Of a stretch of DNA of 64,000 nucleotides, positions 26,214 through 39,262 are shown piece after piece. How positions within the stretch are numbered: the stretch's first letter is position 1; each line of letters starts with the position of its first letter. This DNA comes from Dimorphilus gyrociliatus (taxonomy: Eukaryota > Annelida > Polychaeta > Dinophilidae). The stretch spans positions 3,665,404 to 3,729,403 of the forward strand of contig CAJFCJ010000007.1 in the NCBI GenBank assembly GCA_904063045.1, read 5' to 3'. Position numbers and translations under genes: made by a program. The notes under the pieces were generated by a model that did no database searches, was not told the DNA's origin, and saw nothing but the letters and a program-made list of their open reading frames with translations.

Positions 26214-28306
26214 GCTGTTTACAATGAAAAGATATAGCGAAAAGAAAAAAAAGAAAGAAAGAATAAAAAGAGGCCGACTTGAATAAACAGAGTTTATAGA
26301 AAGCGGGTAAATCTCTAAAATAAACGCTCACTCTCCCACTCACTCTCCCTCCCCTCTCTCTCCCTGCTTCTTCTAATTCCTATCTATTTCTGCTTCTCTC
26401 TTCTTCCTTCTGTCCCTCTCTCACCATATATACTTTTTTTATATTCATACATATATATAATATATATAGCCTCATTTTCTTTTCTCCTACCCTTTCTCTC
26501 TTCTTCTCCTCTATCGCTCTTGTTATATCTTTTCTCACACTCTTCTCGCTTGAATGATTTTCTCCTTTCTTTACAGCCTTCGAAAGCTAGACGTCTCCCG
26601 GACGACGTCGATTGATTAGACGCATTCCGTTATAGGCGTGCGTATAAGTCGAACCAGTACCCACACGGGCGCCGATTAAAGCCAGCTGCTACCACCCACA
26701 TTTTCATCGTTCGAAAACGCGGGCCTGGCGCTGCGGGCGCGTAAAAGACGTTCGATAAGCAACAACGAAAATCTCAAATCAAGGGCTACGAGAGGGAGAA
26801 AGAGGTTGCAAATTAAGAAGAGAATAAAGAATAGAACAAGAGAGAAGAAAACGGAGAAAAAAAGAAATCAAAGTATAAAAAATAAACAAAAAAAGGAAAG
26901 ATTAAGGAAAGATTAAGAAAATAAGAAGAGAGGTAATACGTACAGTCGTTCCGTGCACTTTGAGACGCGTATATTACACACACGCGTTCGATTTCGTGGA
27001 ATAGAATATCAATATCCGGTAAAGAATCGAAATATTCGAACGGAGCGGCGTTCGACAATCGTCTGCCGCGTCATGTATGGCGGCAACCACCAGGTGGCGC
27101 TTTATGAAAATATTGTGAAATTCTGCCGGCGCGAGATAAGCGCGTACGTTGCCCGAGGCGTCTACTTGCCTCCGTTCGATAGCGTCTACCAGAGCACGTG
27201 TAGACGGCTGATATAAAGCAGCTGTATTATAGATCAATATATAAGCAGGTGTTTCGTGAACCACCCTTCCGCTGCCTGCCTGCAAAGTTTTTCCATTTTG
27301 CAGTTGATCGCGTGTCGTCGTGACTGGACGGAGGCCGATATGATATTCGAACACCAGCTGTGTACTCTGGCGGAGTTCGGCTCGTAAAAGAGGAAAAAAT
27401 CGAAGGGCGGCATACTTTACAAACATAAACAGGTGCTAAGCGACACATGACTAGCTCAACGCCCATCCCGCCCACCAGCTGTTGTTCAGCTGCCTTGCAT
27501 AAACTGGGAGCCTGCCAGGTGGCCATCTATTTCATTATTCAAGCCTTTCCGACGTTCGATAAAGATCTGCCGCCGTTCTCACACTAGTCCGATACGCGCG
27601 AATTAGGTGCAGGTGGCCCGTCCGCCCAACGTCTAATGGTCGACGCTAGATAGACGCAATCGGCAGATGCGTCTAAAAATCCGGAAGACTTGGCGCACGT
27701 GTTGTGGTGTTCCTGGCATTTGTTTAGCACGTGCTACGTCGCAGCTGCCGATCCGCACGCGACCATAGGCCTAATTACGCGAGAAATTGCATAAGAGGTT
27801 ATGTGTTTATGATGAAAAAATTATCATTTTTTTAAAAAGAAAATTTAATAAATTAAAGAGCAAATTTTATTTTGAACTCGAAAGTGTTTAGGGAATTTTC
27901 GACGGGTAGTAACAGCTTTTTCATCCTCGTGTTTTTTGACGAGAAACAGGTGTAAAGTTTGTTTTTCGTCTTTTCGCCATGTTGACAATAAAGAGAAACA
28001 CATTGCCTTTTATGAATTTATACTCGGTTGCAGACGAATCAAAACCGATTTTCGTTTTTTTTAAATAAAAAACGCGCAAGTCGCCGATGAAAACCACGTG
28101 TAGGAGGTCAGATATTTACACGTTCGACTCAACTTAAAAACTTCCCCTTTATACGAAACACGTGTGGAAAACTAGGGAGAAAAAAAATGAACATTGCTCT
28201 CAGCTTTATTAAAAACCCAAACGAAATGCGACGTGTATACTAGACATCTGGCGTTAAATGATGCCCTACACAGATGTGCAACATTATTAGTTCGCAGTCA
28301 CCGACT
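26214..28306. other. Promoter and 5' region of MTG, no other gene supported
   Basis: More GC-rich than its surroundings at 26.6-27.8 kb. CAGGTG occurs at 27091, 27246, 27430, 27516 and 27610, and CAGCTG at 27219, 27355, 27476, 27487 and 27742. ORFs on the minus strand (26974-27426, 27227-27526) lack homology and probably reflect composition or 5' UTR. Confidence 0.45.
27087..27101 (+). promoter_or_regulatory. CTCF-like motif
   Basis: CCACCAGGTGGCGCT matches the bilaterian CTCF core consensus at essentially every position. It lies between MTG and NUDCD1, upstream of MTG. Binding is untested. Confidence 0.4.
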
Positions 28307-30759
28307 CTATTCTTCTTCTATATTAACGACGTAGATTTTATTCTCCACCAGTAACACGATCGCTTTATCCAATACAACCATTCCCTCTATATTCTCAGTC
28401 TCTTCTAAACTGATAACATGCTGTTTAGCGACGGTGGAACAATTAGAAGCTTTCCTGTTTCGAACTGTACTTGGAGTAGGTTGCCTATAGATATAAATGT
28501 GTCGAACACAATCGCATAGCACTGCATATCGGCAATTGGGGCTGCAGGAAGAGTATTTTTTATTCCTCTTTGACGCCGACACGTAGCCCAAGGCATTAAA
28601 TGTGCCATCATGATGCCAAGGAATATCCAATGTCGAATCGATTCGCCAAATAAGACCATCAACGTCGTGCCGAATGCACAAGCTCGGAAGTTCATTACGG
28701 ACAGGTGGAACTGAAAACAGGTGTTGATGACTGCTTAAATTTGCCTGCGGAAGAGAGTGAGAGAGAGATCTGTTTAGTTTAGCTTGTAGTACAGGCAAAA
28801 AATGCGGCGGCGCGATTAATCAAACCTGATGAGTGATGTTGTGACTATCACCGTCTATTCGAAGGAGCGCCGACGTTTCTTCCGGAAAGAAGTCACATTC
28901 TTCTAATTGTTGAGAATTGAACGGTTTATTTTCCCCCTTGTCAGGATCCGGGTTCTATTCATTAGGAAAAATTGATGTAAATATCGACCAAAATTAAAAG
29001 TATGACATTGCTAACATGAAAAGCGGGTATTTGTTAAAATATTGAGGGCAGACTCGAGATTCTTATCGATAGCAAAAGAAAAAAAATGCACCTGTAGGTT
29101 TGATGTTAAATGGGCTAGCCTTTCATGTATTTCGGCAGCTTGTTCGGCTGAAAAAATCCTTTCTCCCCTATCATCTCCAATGACAACCTCATTCCAGCAA
29201 TTGTTGACGCATTTGCTAAGCGTCACCTCCAACCTATTCGACAGTCGTAAATGATCGAATAAAGAAGAATGTTAACAAAAGTAAAAGAGGAGAAAATAAG
29301 TGTGAGAAAGAAAACTAAATAATTGACGTACTTGTTATCTACAAGCGTCCAAGTGCTCTCATCCGGTGAGACGCTTTCGTATAAACTCCCTTCTAGTATT
29401 GTAGACGTGTTTATTCTTAGTAAAATATCTTTTTTTGCTATGGTACATTCTACATCGGATTTAGTTATGTCCTCAGGGGCACAGACGGTTACGACGACTT
29501 CTTCAGTGCTCTGATACCAGTAATAGGGCGGAATTGCTTTGTCGGCTGTTTAACCCGAGTAATTCGTGTTAAATCACTTAACGTCGTGAAAATAACGGTA
29601 ATTATACTTACTCGTTTCGGCGCCATCTGCAGCATCGTTATCGTCAACAATCGGTTGCAACGAATCGTACACAAACTGCGGTGGCCTTTCAGCCGATACG
29701 TACAGAAAATTACCAGCTGTACAACAGTAATCCGGAAAACTTTGACCTTCAAGCCTCCTAGTTCTAATTAAATTCCAGTTTTCTCTTTCGTCTGTTCATA
29801 TTCACCCGTATTACACATTTATGATTTTCAAATTATAAAGTTTTTCCTTTATTTTTTTAACCATAAAAGTTTAGGTAGGTAGTGAGTGTATATGGAAACT
29901 CTATTTTAATCTAAATATACCTAGCTCAAAAGTTAACCAATTGTAAACAGTTCGAAATTCCTCTTCGCCTTTAACCGATAAAAGAAGTACGCTAAGTAGA
30001 GTTCGTCCATTTTCTTCATAAGTATGGCTGTGTTCAACCTTCGATGATTCTTGCTCACCTAACGGTGAACCAGAGTAATGGATCTGCGATAAGCGAAAAT
30101 ACAAAACTCATAAATTATATATTAAGGAGAGGGAAATGTTTTCAATTACCCTCCACAGATCCATATCATTATCCCTAGGCCCGGTTTTAATGATATAAAG
30201 GAAGCCTGTACCGTCGGCCAAAACCAACCAGTCTTGGCTAAAAACACTAAGGGTTACGTGATACCGACCGTCCATCTGCCGTCTGGTTCTACTTTCCGGA
30301 ATTTCGAAGACGGAATACGGTTTTTGTAAAGCGCCCGAACACTGCATATATATACAAACCCTAACAGTAATGAAAAACAGAAAAAGAAGAACAGCTGACC
30401 AATTGAACGTTTATCTTGTAAACTTTCCAAAGCTTATCGATTGCAAATATGACGTTACTATTGAATGGGTCCGCAATGAGATGATTGAACGTAGCGAAAG
30501 CTTTCAGGTGTTGATAGGAGTATTGATTTTGATTCAGCACTACTCGGTCAATTTCTAGGAATGTAAACAGTAGGAAGTGACAAGTATTGTTAAAGAATTG
30601 CTTTTGCTCGTATTCCCAATACAAACCTGATTCCAAGCACGTGCTATACTTGGGGAAAGCCTCTAATGACAATTTATAGCCATCGAAGCTAGAATCAAGT
30701 AGCCTTCTGTCTGGGCTCAAAGAAACAAGTTTGCCGGCCTTTCTTTTTTTCGATGCCAT
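28307..30759 (-). CDS. NUDCD1: NUDCD1 (CML66), NudC/CS-domain protein
   Basis: Exons 30759-30627, 30554-30400, 30341-30150, 30083-29921, 29791-29612, 29545-29332, 29233-29092, 28954-28826, 28744-28307 join in phase to 581 aa, against about 583 in human. Diagnostic blocks: LLDSSFDGYKLSLE near the N-terminus; WLVLADGTGFLYII; the CS (p23-like) domain from PPYYWYQSTEEVVVTV to WNEVVIGDDRGE; LPSLCIRHDVDGLIW; FNALGYVSASKRNKKY; and IYIYRQPTPST. In vertebrates NUDCD1 is an HSP90-cochaperone-type adaptor, associated with the DHX15 helicase, around a beta-propeller-like body. Intron 1 (30555-30626) is 72 nt and stop-free in frame. A possible N-terminal extension from 31126 is described separately. Confidence 0.95.
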
Positions 30760-30782
30760 TTCCCCAATGCTAAAATGCAAAA

Positions 30783-31126
30783 ACTGATTAGCGAATTAAT
30801 ACGCAACGGGATACAAAAGTGGGCTCCAAAAGAAAAAAAATTAGTGAACAAATGCAGAATAGGAACAAAAAGGGTTTCACACCATTCGTCTAAAACGGAG
30901 CGAATTCGCATACTATAGGCTTATCAAACGACCACAGACGCTTCTCCTTACGACAAACACCCTTCAAAGCCCAGAAAAAGCCCGTAGAATTTATAACACA
31001 TACGAGACGTACTAAGAGCATATCATTAACAAGACCGTCCCTTATGGGTGCGGACGTGAGAAAGTCGGGTACAGCTGTGTCGACGTCGATTTCATTTACA
31101 AATTTCGAATTGAGATTGCGTCCCAT
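30783..31126 (-). other. Possible N-terminal extension exon of NUDCD1 or separate short ORF
   Basis: A 71-codon open exon (31126-30914, beginning MGRNLNSKFVNEIDV, with DMLLVRLVCVINSTGFFWAL) ends at donor GTATGC. An acceptor (GCTAATCAG) at 30784-30785 would fuse it in frame to NUDCD1 with eight linker residues. The middle faintly resembles a Tudor-like strand pattern. It could equally be 5' UTR or an unrelated ORF. Confidence 0.3.
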
Positions 31127-32435
31127 CTGTACGAAATGAATGAGCGCAGAATGTCGCAGCTTTTTTATTCTTTCAATAGCATTTCCAGCCTTTAGCTAAC
31201 TCGAAGTAAGCGCACCGTCAATCATTCTATGAGTATAGTGCGCGATGGACGCTATAATACAATTAGGAAAGCGGTCACATCAAAGGAGGTTCTTGGACTC
31301 TTTGAAAGGTGACATCTATCGGATTTGTTAAAATGAGAATTCTTCAACTTATTATTAGGTTAAAATGTTTCTCTTAATCAATCATAAGACATCAAAGAGA
31401 TGGCGAAAGAGAGTAGTAGTGATTTTTCCCCATACACTAATATTTATCACGTGTTCAATATCTTTGCTCAGCAAGCATATCCCTATATAATATATCTGGT
31501 CCCATACCTTTAAAAAGATTTCAAAAGCGTAACTTCTACTAAAATCCAGAGGAACAAGCAATTGCTAATTTGTGATATAATAATCAACTATTGAAGAAAA
31601 AGTGTTCATGTGTCCCGGTGATTCGTCAGCATCAATGCCAAGGACGAATTTCGTTTAAACTCTTTCAGACAAAAATTACGCATCTTTCTTTTAGTTTGTC
31701 TCCATTTTCTGCCATATTCTTATTTAATAAGTTCATTAAGCATACCATCTGTATTGACTTTTAAAATCATACGAACATATCTCCATTCCATTTCCGGTTT
31801 CAACATAACTCACAAAGTATCAGAATGGACGTCAATTTAAGATATTTTGCCACTGTAGTACCATATATCTTATGATTTTATGCTTAAAATCTTAAACTCC
31901 AACTACTAAATATGAAGGGAGAAGAAAGCTAAACTTTTAGAAAAATTTTATTTGCTAATGAATTACCCGCTGAAAGTAGAAAGTGAGTAAAACTCACTAA
32001 TACATTAAACTTATTTAAGATCTTTTTATTATTTTATTGAAAAAATAGAATCAACAGCTTTTAAATGAAGTTATTGCTACTTCTTTGCAAGACTCAGATT
32101 TGGTCTATACAACGAAGAAGCAGCTAATTTAGAAACTAAAAATATTGCTATTTCTATTTTATATCATTCCTGTTTGGATATTTTTACGATAAGTTTAAAC
32201 TAAGTTGCTAACTTCTACATTATCTATCTAATATTTAGTGTTATTACTGACCGTCGTTTCAAAATTAATTGGCGCTTATATGACGAGAATATTTCCGTAC
32301 GAAATGTTTTATTTGCAATTTTAATAAGAATTTAATCTTTCAATAGTAACTAGTCCGTTGATATTTTATATATGTTCGAATCAAGGTACGAAAATACTTT
32401 TAGTTTGGTAATAGAACCGCAGTAAATATAACAAT
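31127..32435. other. Divergent intergenic region between NUDCD1 and VIRMA
   Basis: No coding exon recognised on either strand. Expected to hold promoters for both flanking genes. Confidence 0.45.
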
Positions 32436-35400
32436 ATGGCGCCGGCCAAGACAGAATTATTGTTTATCGACACATTTTCTCATAGCTCATCAGATGTATG
32501 TCTCAATGCACCAATTAAATGAAAAAAATAACTTGATATTTTATTTTTGCAGGCGATCAATTTGGATTTAATACAATTCATAAGACCGGTGGTAGTTAAA
32601 GAAGTAAGAGTTATTCCGCTTGGTACTCGGGTCCAAGCCGATATACCGGGAGGCATTCGTTTAGGGTAAGTAAAAGCTTTTAGCCTCAAAATCGATTGTA
32701 AAAAGACATTATAACAGTGCAACGAATCCTTCTCAATTCGATTTGGATATATTTGTAAATAATTTGAAGGAACAGACCTCAACATTTGAAAAATTCGGAA
32801 AGTAGGTTTATCATGTGCGCTTTTTATTACCACTTTAAATTTATCACCTCTTTGCAGTATCAAATATAAAGCAAATGTAAATATTCTCTTCGAAGCTGAT
32901 GGAGAGGTTAGAAATGTAGAATATTAGGACAATTATATTTTAAAAACGATCTTAATGCTGTTTAGCCTATACCAACCGATGGCTTGGTAATTCGGGGTAT
33001 TTACACGACTATAACATTGGCTGTCTACGGAAATGAGACTATTCAAACACGATCCGTATCACCGCCTATTCAACAACCGAAGGTTAGAGCCCCTGATGTC
33101 CTCACCACTCGACCTGTTGGTGGAGGAATTAATCGTCCAGATAATTTAACAAAGCCACCCATTGATCTACCTGGGGTCAATCAAAAAGTATCAGAATGGC
33201 TCTCAATGGCCCCTTCACCTCAACCATCCCCAACCAGACCCATCTCACCACACAATAATGATCAAAGGCATGTAGCATCCACTGCTGTCTCCCAAAATGC
33301 TCAGTCTTCACCTAATGATCCTCCACCATCAATACCAATCGAATCTACTGGACAAGTTCATGATCCCAGGGCTTCTAGAGCCCGAATGGAAGAGGCTATG
33401 CCAATTACAGTTGTTACAAGTATGCGCATTGGTAAAACTGAGCCTGTTCCAAATCCAACACTAAACGAAGTAACGGACGATACGGAACCGGGAGAAATTC
33501 CTGAGGATATCGAAATGGTCTCAGTAAGTGCATTATCAGACCGCTTTTTTGCTGTTTTTCTAATAATAAATTAATTTATAAGGATGAAGAATGTCAAAAA
33601 GGCTATGAAACTATTTCGTCCGGTGAAGATAATTTATCAGATTTAAATGGTGTTCCATCCCGTAAACAATTAACTGATGTAAGTTACCATACAAGTAACT
33701 AATTATAATCTGTAAAAATACTGACATTTAACTATCAATTGTAGATGGACGTAAGCGGTTTAGATATTGTTGATAGCGAAGGATGGACCTATGGAGTTGC
33801 TAGTTTCAACCCTTATCAATTTCAATTGGTACCCCTTGAAGCATTTTCAGATCCGGCTCTAACTCCTCATGAAATTGCGGTACATAAGCTAAATGACAAC
33901 AAATCATTATCCTGCCAAGAGGCTGATAGGATATTACAATATATCCAGAAAACTGAAGGATCTGACGCTGATTGGGTAGATCGTATGGAACAGGTTACAG
34001 ATATGTTAGTTCCTGGACTCGCCCATCTTATGATAACTGAATTCAAAAATCAAGTTTTGGATTGCTTGTGTGAATGGGCATTAAGAGGATTAGACACTGA
34101 TTCGGCAAGTCGTCAACCTGTTACTCACATGGTCCGACATTTAAAAGCTGGTATTCGATTGTGTGGAGCTCTTTGTGCATGCCATGATGATATTGCGTTC
34201 CGTCTATTACATCGCGACGTACAACATCAGCTTGTGCAACTACTCGGTAGAAGGGAAATGGCGTCGTCGATAAAATTGTTAATTCTCCGTTCTTTAGATC
34301 AAACAACAAGGGTAAAAGATGGTCTTTTATGGTTTATTGGTGGTCATCCAATACAAAAGAAAGTTGACAAATGCGTTTACGCTGAGCTAATTGAACAAGT
34401 TATTGATGATAGACATGATCAAAGAGTTCTTAAAGCTCTAAGTGCTTTATGCAACAAATTAAATTTATATGACTCTCTCCACGCTCTGAATGATAATGTT
34501 AGACTAACAATAGCTCAAACTGAGGAGGCTTTACAAAAAGTTGTTGATAAAGAAGATGAAGAATTTATTATAGAGCCCCTGCAAGACGACGTTGTTCAAA
34601 AAATTGTTACCTGTCTTGAACATATGACAAGATCTCTTATTAATGCGAGATTTACTCTTTCTCAACCATCAAGAATTCCAATTCGAGAAGTTTTATACGA
34701 AGTTCATCTACCCTCTCACGATCCCCTACCAGATATTTTAAGGATTTTCAATAGTTCTGGAATTCTAAAAGCTTGCAACGTATTACTGACCAGTCCATCC
34801 TGTACTCAACATCCGTCTATCATTCTTGCAGCAAAGAAACTTATTGAACAGTTGTGCTCCTCACAAGCTGGATTACTATTTCTTGCATTCAATCCGGATC
34901 CTGTTAATAGTCTAATTATGAGTATTTTGCAAAGTGTATCTAGGGACGATAGTGAAGAATCGATGAGCAATTCATTTGTCTTACACCTAGTTTATCATTT
35001 GCAAAGTCTTCTATATGTAGATGAATTAAAAATGACTATATCTCGGGGTGGATACGTACTAGGAGTCTTACATAATCTTTTTGTTCTAACTTTGTCCCCT
35101 ATTGGAAGAGATGCAGTTGTTCGGGTTTTGGGTTTGGAAGATAACCTTTTACCGCTCCTTCAACTAGCCGATATTGGCGAAATAGATAAAGAAGACGTTG
35201 AACTTAAAAAGAAAGCTATACTTTTACATTATGTGTTTAATTTAATTTTACTCGTTCTAAGACATTCTACCAATACCGCATCACTACTTGAACGTCATGG
35301 ACTGTTGTTAAATAAGCTTTCGAAAAATGAAATGACGATCATGCCAAAAATTAATGAAAAGATTCACGAAATGTCCGAATTCTTATCACCAATATCCAGC

Positions 35401-37845
35401 ATTCTTGATAAACCAACGTCCTTGGAAGTTTTACCAGTTCTATTAGAGCAGATGAAACATCTAGTCGATGATATTGAATGTACAATACCAAAAGGTTTAG
35501 TAACTATTTTACGACTTTTACAATCATTTCTTGTGCAACCAGTCAATAACGAATGGCCAGTTCAACTTGTTTATGAGAGGGCAGTGGCCGAAAGTCAGGG
35601 AGCAATACATTATCTTGCAAATATTGTACAAAAATGTGCAGATATCACAAGAACACCTTGGTTAAAATGTATACCTCTTCAACCCAATACGAAGACGCTA
35701 ATAATATCAACTCTAACGACGGCCTTGTCATCGTTAACCGCTTTACTACAAAAGACGATTAAAGCTCGGGGACTAGACTTTAAGGATACCACAGCAGTTG
35801 AAAGTCTATTTAACGCTCATGCAGTGTTCTGTTCTGTTACTCCAAATGGACACTTGAGCAAGGAGCAGCTGGATATACAGGAATATATAGTTGCGTGTTT
35901 GGCAGCCTACACTCAACCTCTCATTTGCGATAACAAGGCTGTTTCTCAGTCTGTTTGGACTGGAACTCTGAAAAATTTATTAAAATGGATGCTCACAGCC
36001 CCATATACTATTCTGTCTGGATTAGTATTACTCAGCGAATTATTACCTTTACCATTGCCAATTCAAACAAAGAAAAATCTCGAGAAGGATGATCAATATT
36101 TAATAATTCAACCTAGAAAATTATGCAGTGCCCATTTACTACCCTTGGACGAACAATTACGCGATGTTGTAAACACTTTAGCAGTGTCCAGTTGTAGTCC
36201 TTTACAACACATTTTGAAAAGGGTGTGCTGGCAGCTATCAGATTTAACTGCTCCATCTGCATCTGTAATGGCAACTATTGTTTTAGATCTGGTAGCAAAG
36301 ACTATAGATGATTCAGGAGGTTTATCTAATTCCAACTTAGTTCGCGTTCTAGATTTATTAGTCTTCCTTGCTGATAAGCCATCATTTAAAGCAGCAGCAA
36401 TTGCACTACTTAATGAGGAAACATACGAAAACATTCTGAGAAAGATTGCGTCACTTCTCAATGTAGTTGATGAGCAAAATCGTTGGCATAGCGTTGTTCA
36501 GGAGGCAATAATTGGTGTTTACCAGTGTCTATGTGACTGTGAGGTATCTCTACTATCGTTAGATCAACACTCAGTCGCCGAATGTGTATCAAATTCTTTG
36601 CCATCAAAAAAGCACCTTTATATTATCATTGAAAGTATATTTATGCATATTGGTTCGCCAGATCAAAGTTATACCAGCGTAATACCATCTTTGAAGACTT
36701 TATATATTTTACTTGAACATGACTTTGGACTATCTCTCTTACACGAATATCTCGCTGAAAGAGACAGTAGCGTTTTTTATGTTTTGTTTGACCGAATCAA
36801 TGGAACTTTTAGTAAAGACAGTCATGACCACATAGCAACGCTTACAGCTGCTGTGGAAGTTCTCCATATGATGGTTCAAAATAAAAGGAAAGATATCATA
36901 ACGATCAACAGATTAAAACTTATGCTAAACTGGCCTAAAGAGATGCATCCTCTTGACGATCTCGAAAACCTACTATCAGCGCAAATAGAAAAACAAGATG
37001 AAAATTTGAGAACTCTCCACGACGCAATGAAAGATCTCGTTTCAATTTTAAAAGAGGAAGATATGAGTAATGAATGGAAACCAGTAGAACTTCCAAATCC
37101 GCTACCTTTGCACGAACTCTTTAACTTGAGAACTGTCTCCATGTTTGCTGAATCAGATGAGAATAGACTAAGTGACACTTTTTGGTTGGCAACACCCATG
37201 GGAGGAGAGGGAGAGAGAGAAACTGTTCCCGTGAATTTAATTGAAATTGTTAATGAGCATTTACCTGATGTCAAACTGAAGGAGGAGCTAATGAAGGATA
37301 CAGATGTTGCAACAGCACGTAGAATTCGGGCTCGTGCTCCTCGCCGTCAAATGGATATGATTAATACCAGTAAAACGCAAGGATCTAGTAGAGGAGCTTT
37401 CGCTGCCCCAATGAGAGGAAGGGGATTTGCAAGAGGCGCAAGTACTCGTAACGACCTATTTCGTTCAAGGCCACCAAATACTTCGAGACCGCCATCTATG
37501 CATGTCGATGACTTTATTAAGATGGAAAATTCTGAAAGTGCTCCAGATGATGCTACTGTAATGCCTCCACCTCCAACAATAACTACTACTCCCGACCGTC
37601 CGAGATCAATATATCCTGGACCATCATCGGTTGGCTCAGGGTATCGACGAGAAGATCCACAACAGTGGAGATCAAAGACCTACGCATCATCTGATTCAAA
37701 TCACTATTCATCGATAGACACTCGGAACTTTGGGCAGAACTATTTGTATAACAAATTCGTAATTAATCCACAAACACAGACGCCTAATTCACCGTATAGC
37801 CGAAGAACAGATGCTCGAAACTATATGCGTCCTGTTCCTAAGTGA
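32436..37845 (+). CDS. VIRMA: VIRMA (virilizer/KIAA1429), m6A writer-complex scaffold
   Basis: Exons 32436-32495, 32553-32665, 32718-32801, 32858-32906, 32966-33523, 33583-33678, 33745-37845 give 1,686 aa (human about 1,812). N-terminal motifs: ELLFIDTFSH, FDLDIFVNNL, ILFEADGEPIPTDGLVIRGI. These precede a Pro-rich region, KGYETISSGEDNLSDL and a long alpha-solenoid (LSGLVLLSELLPLPLPIQT is near identical to human). The C-terminus has an RGG-like RGRGFARGAS and the signature NTSRPPSMHVDDF. VIRMA holds the METTL3-METTL14-WTAP complex and directs mRNA methylation and splicing. Some 81% of the protein is one 4.1-kb exon. Its stop lies only 85 nt from the convergent GMD-A stop. Decayed copies of its 3' part lie at 44-48.5 kb. 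Confidence 0.95.
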
Positions 37846-37917
37846 AAATATTTTATGGAATGTTCTTTTTTTTATTTTACAGTAAATATATAAATTTTTT
37901 GAAACAAATAATAATCA

Positions 37918-39230
37918 TGAACAGAGACACTAAGCGGCAGGATTCGTCCTCATCAGTTCCAGATCACTTTTCATCATATCTTCGACTAGTCCCTATCAAA
38001 AAAAAACACATATAGTATTCAACCTTTCGCAATCCTTTACGACTTACTTCAAAATCGAACTTTGGTTTCCAGTTCAATTCTCTCCTAGCTTTTGTAGAAT
38101 CACCTTGAAGGTATTCAACCTCCGTTGGTCTATAGTACTTCGGGTTTACGTTAACTCTTATTATGCCAGTTCCCTTTTCTTTTCCAACCTCATCAGCGCC
38201 CTCACCTGACCACCTAAAAAATGAAAAGAGTAGAAAGAAGGTCGACTTTCCTATGTAAAACTACTGACTCAATAGATTTACCAACAAATTTGAAAGCTGC
38301 CTCAACAAATTCTCTAACACTGTGAACTTCTCCCGTCGCAATAACATAATCGTCACTATTATCTTTCTGTAACATCAACCACATAGCTTCAACATAATCC
38401 TTTGCGTGTCCCCAATCGCGCTTTGCGTTCAAATTGCCTAACGAAAATGACTCCATCAACCCCAGATGAATTTTCGCCACTGCTCTTGTTATCTTTCTCG
38501 TAACGAACGTTTCTCCTCTTCTGGGTGACTCGTGATTGAATAGGATACCATTCGAAGCGTGAATTCCATAAGCTTCTCTGTTGTTGATCACAGTCCAGAA
38601 GGCAAATTGCTTTGCTATTCCGTACGGAGACCTTGGATAGAATGGTGTGTCTTCATTTTGCGGTATTTCTCTCACTTTTCCATATAACTCACTGGAAGAA
38701 GCCTGATAGAATCTAACCTTTTGAGTCAATTTACAGGCTCTAATCGCCTCAAAAACACGTAGTACACCCATACCGTCCACGTCGGCTGTGTATTCGGCGA
38801 TTTCAAAAGATACTTTAACATGACTTTGAGCGCCAAGATTGTAGATTTCGTCTGGCTGAATTTCATTAATTAGCCTCATCAAACAGGAAGTATCAGTTAA
38901 GTCACCATAATGTAACTTCATTCCTTTTTTAACGTCGAAATGGGAATTATAAATATTGAAATGATATATTTAACATTCAAGGACTTACTTCCTTCCTGGT
39001 GGATTTTAGGATCATCGTACAAATGAGTTATTCTCCCTGTATTAAATGAACTAGAACGTCGTATGATGCCATGGATCTGTGATAATGTAGATTAGCTGCA
39101 TTCATTATTAGCGATGAGTAATTTTAGTTACCTCGTAGCCCTTATCGAGCAGGAATTCGGCTAAATAAGAGCCATCTTGTCCACTTATTCCCGTAATAAC
39201 GGCAACTTTTGACTTAACAACAGGACAACT
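37918..39230. repeat. Left arm of 1,313-bp inverted repeat (GMD)
   Basis: Matches 46671-47983 in reverse complement over exactly equal length. By eye I found two mismatches (a Val/Ala codon in exon 1 and one base in intron 3). Identity stops abruptly at both ends. Confidence 0.9.
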
Positions 39231-39262
39231 GGTATCGTCCAAAGAAACTCCTTTTGATGTTT
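37930..39262 (-). CDS. GMDS: GDP-mannose 4,6-dehydratase, copy A (first exon not found)
   Basis: Exons 39262-39132, 39076-38989, 38923-38269, 38213-38048, 37992-37930. They encode the complete SDR fold: [13 protein letters not shown] nucleotide loop, [46 protein letters not shown] (Tyr-x3-Lys), [33 protein letters not shown], ending ELMRTNPAA. The enzyme converts GDP-D-mannose to GDP-4-keto-6-deoxymannose, first step to GDP-L-fucose. The 5'-most exon begins after an acceptor (ATTACAG) and needs an unseen phase-1 first exon between 39.26 and 40.4 kb. From 37918 to 39230 it is near identical, introns included, to copy B in inverted orientation. It is head-to-head with the SDR epimerase. Confidence 0.93.

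Noticed and set aside
26974-27426. 150-codon minus-strand ORF upstream of MTG
   Set aside because: No recognisable family and no convincing splice signals into MTG; overlapping ORFs on both strands suggest composition. Possibly 5' UTR.
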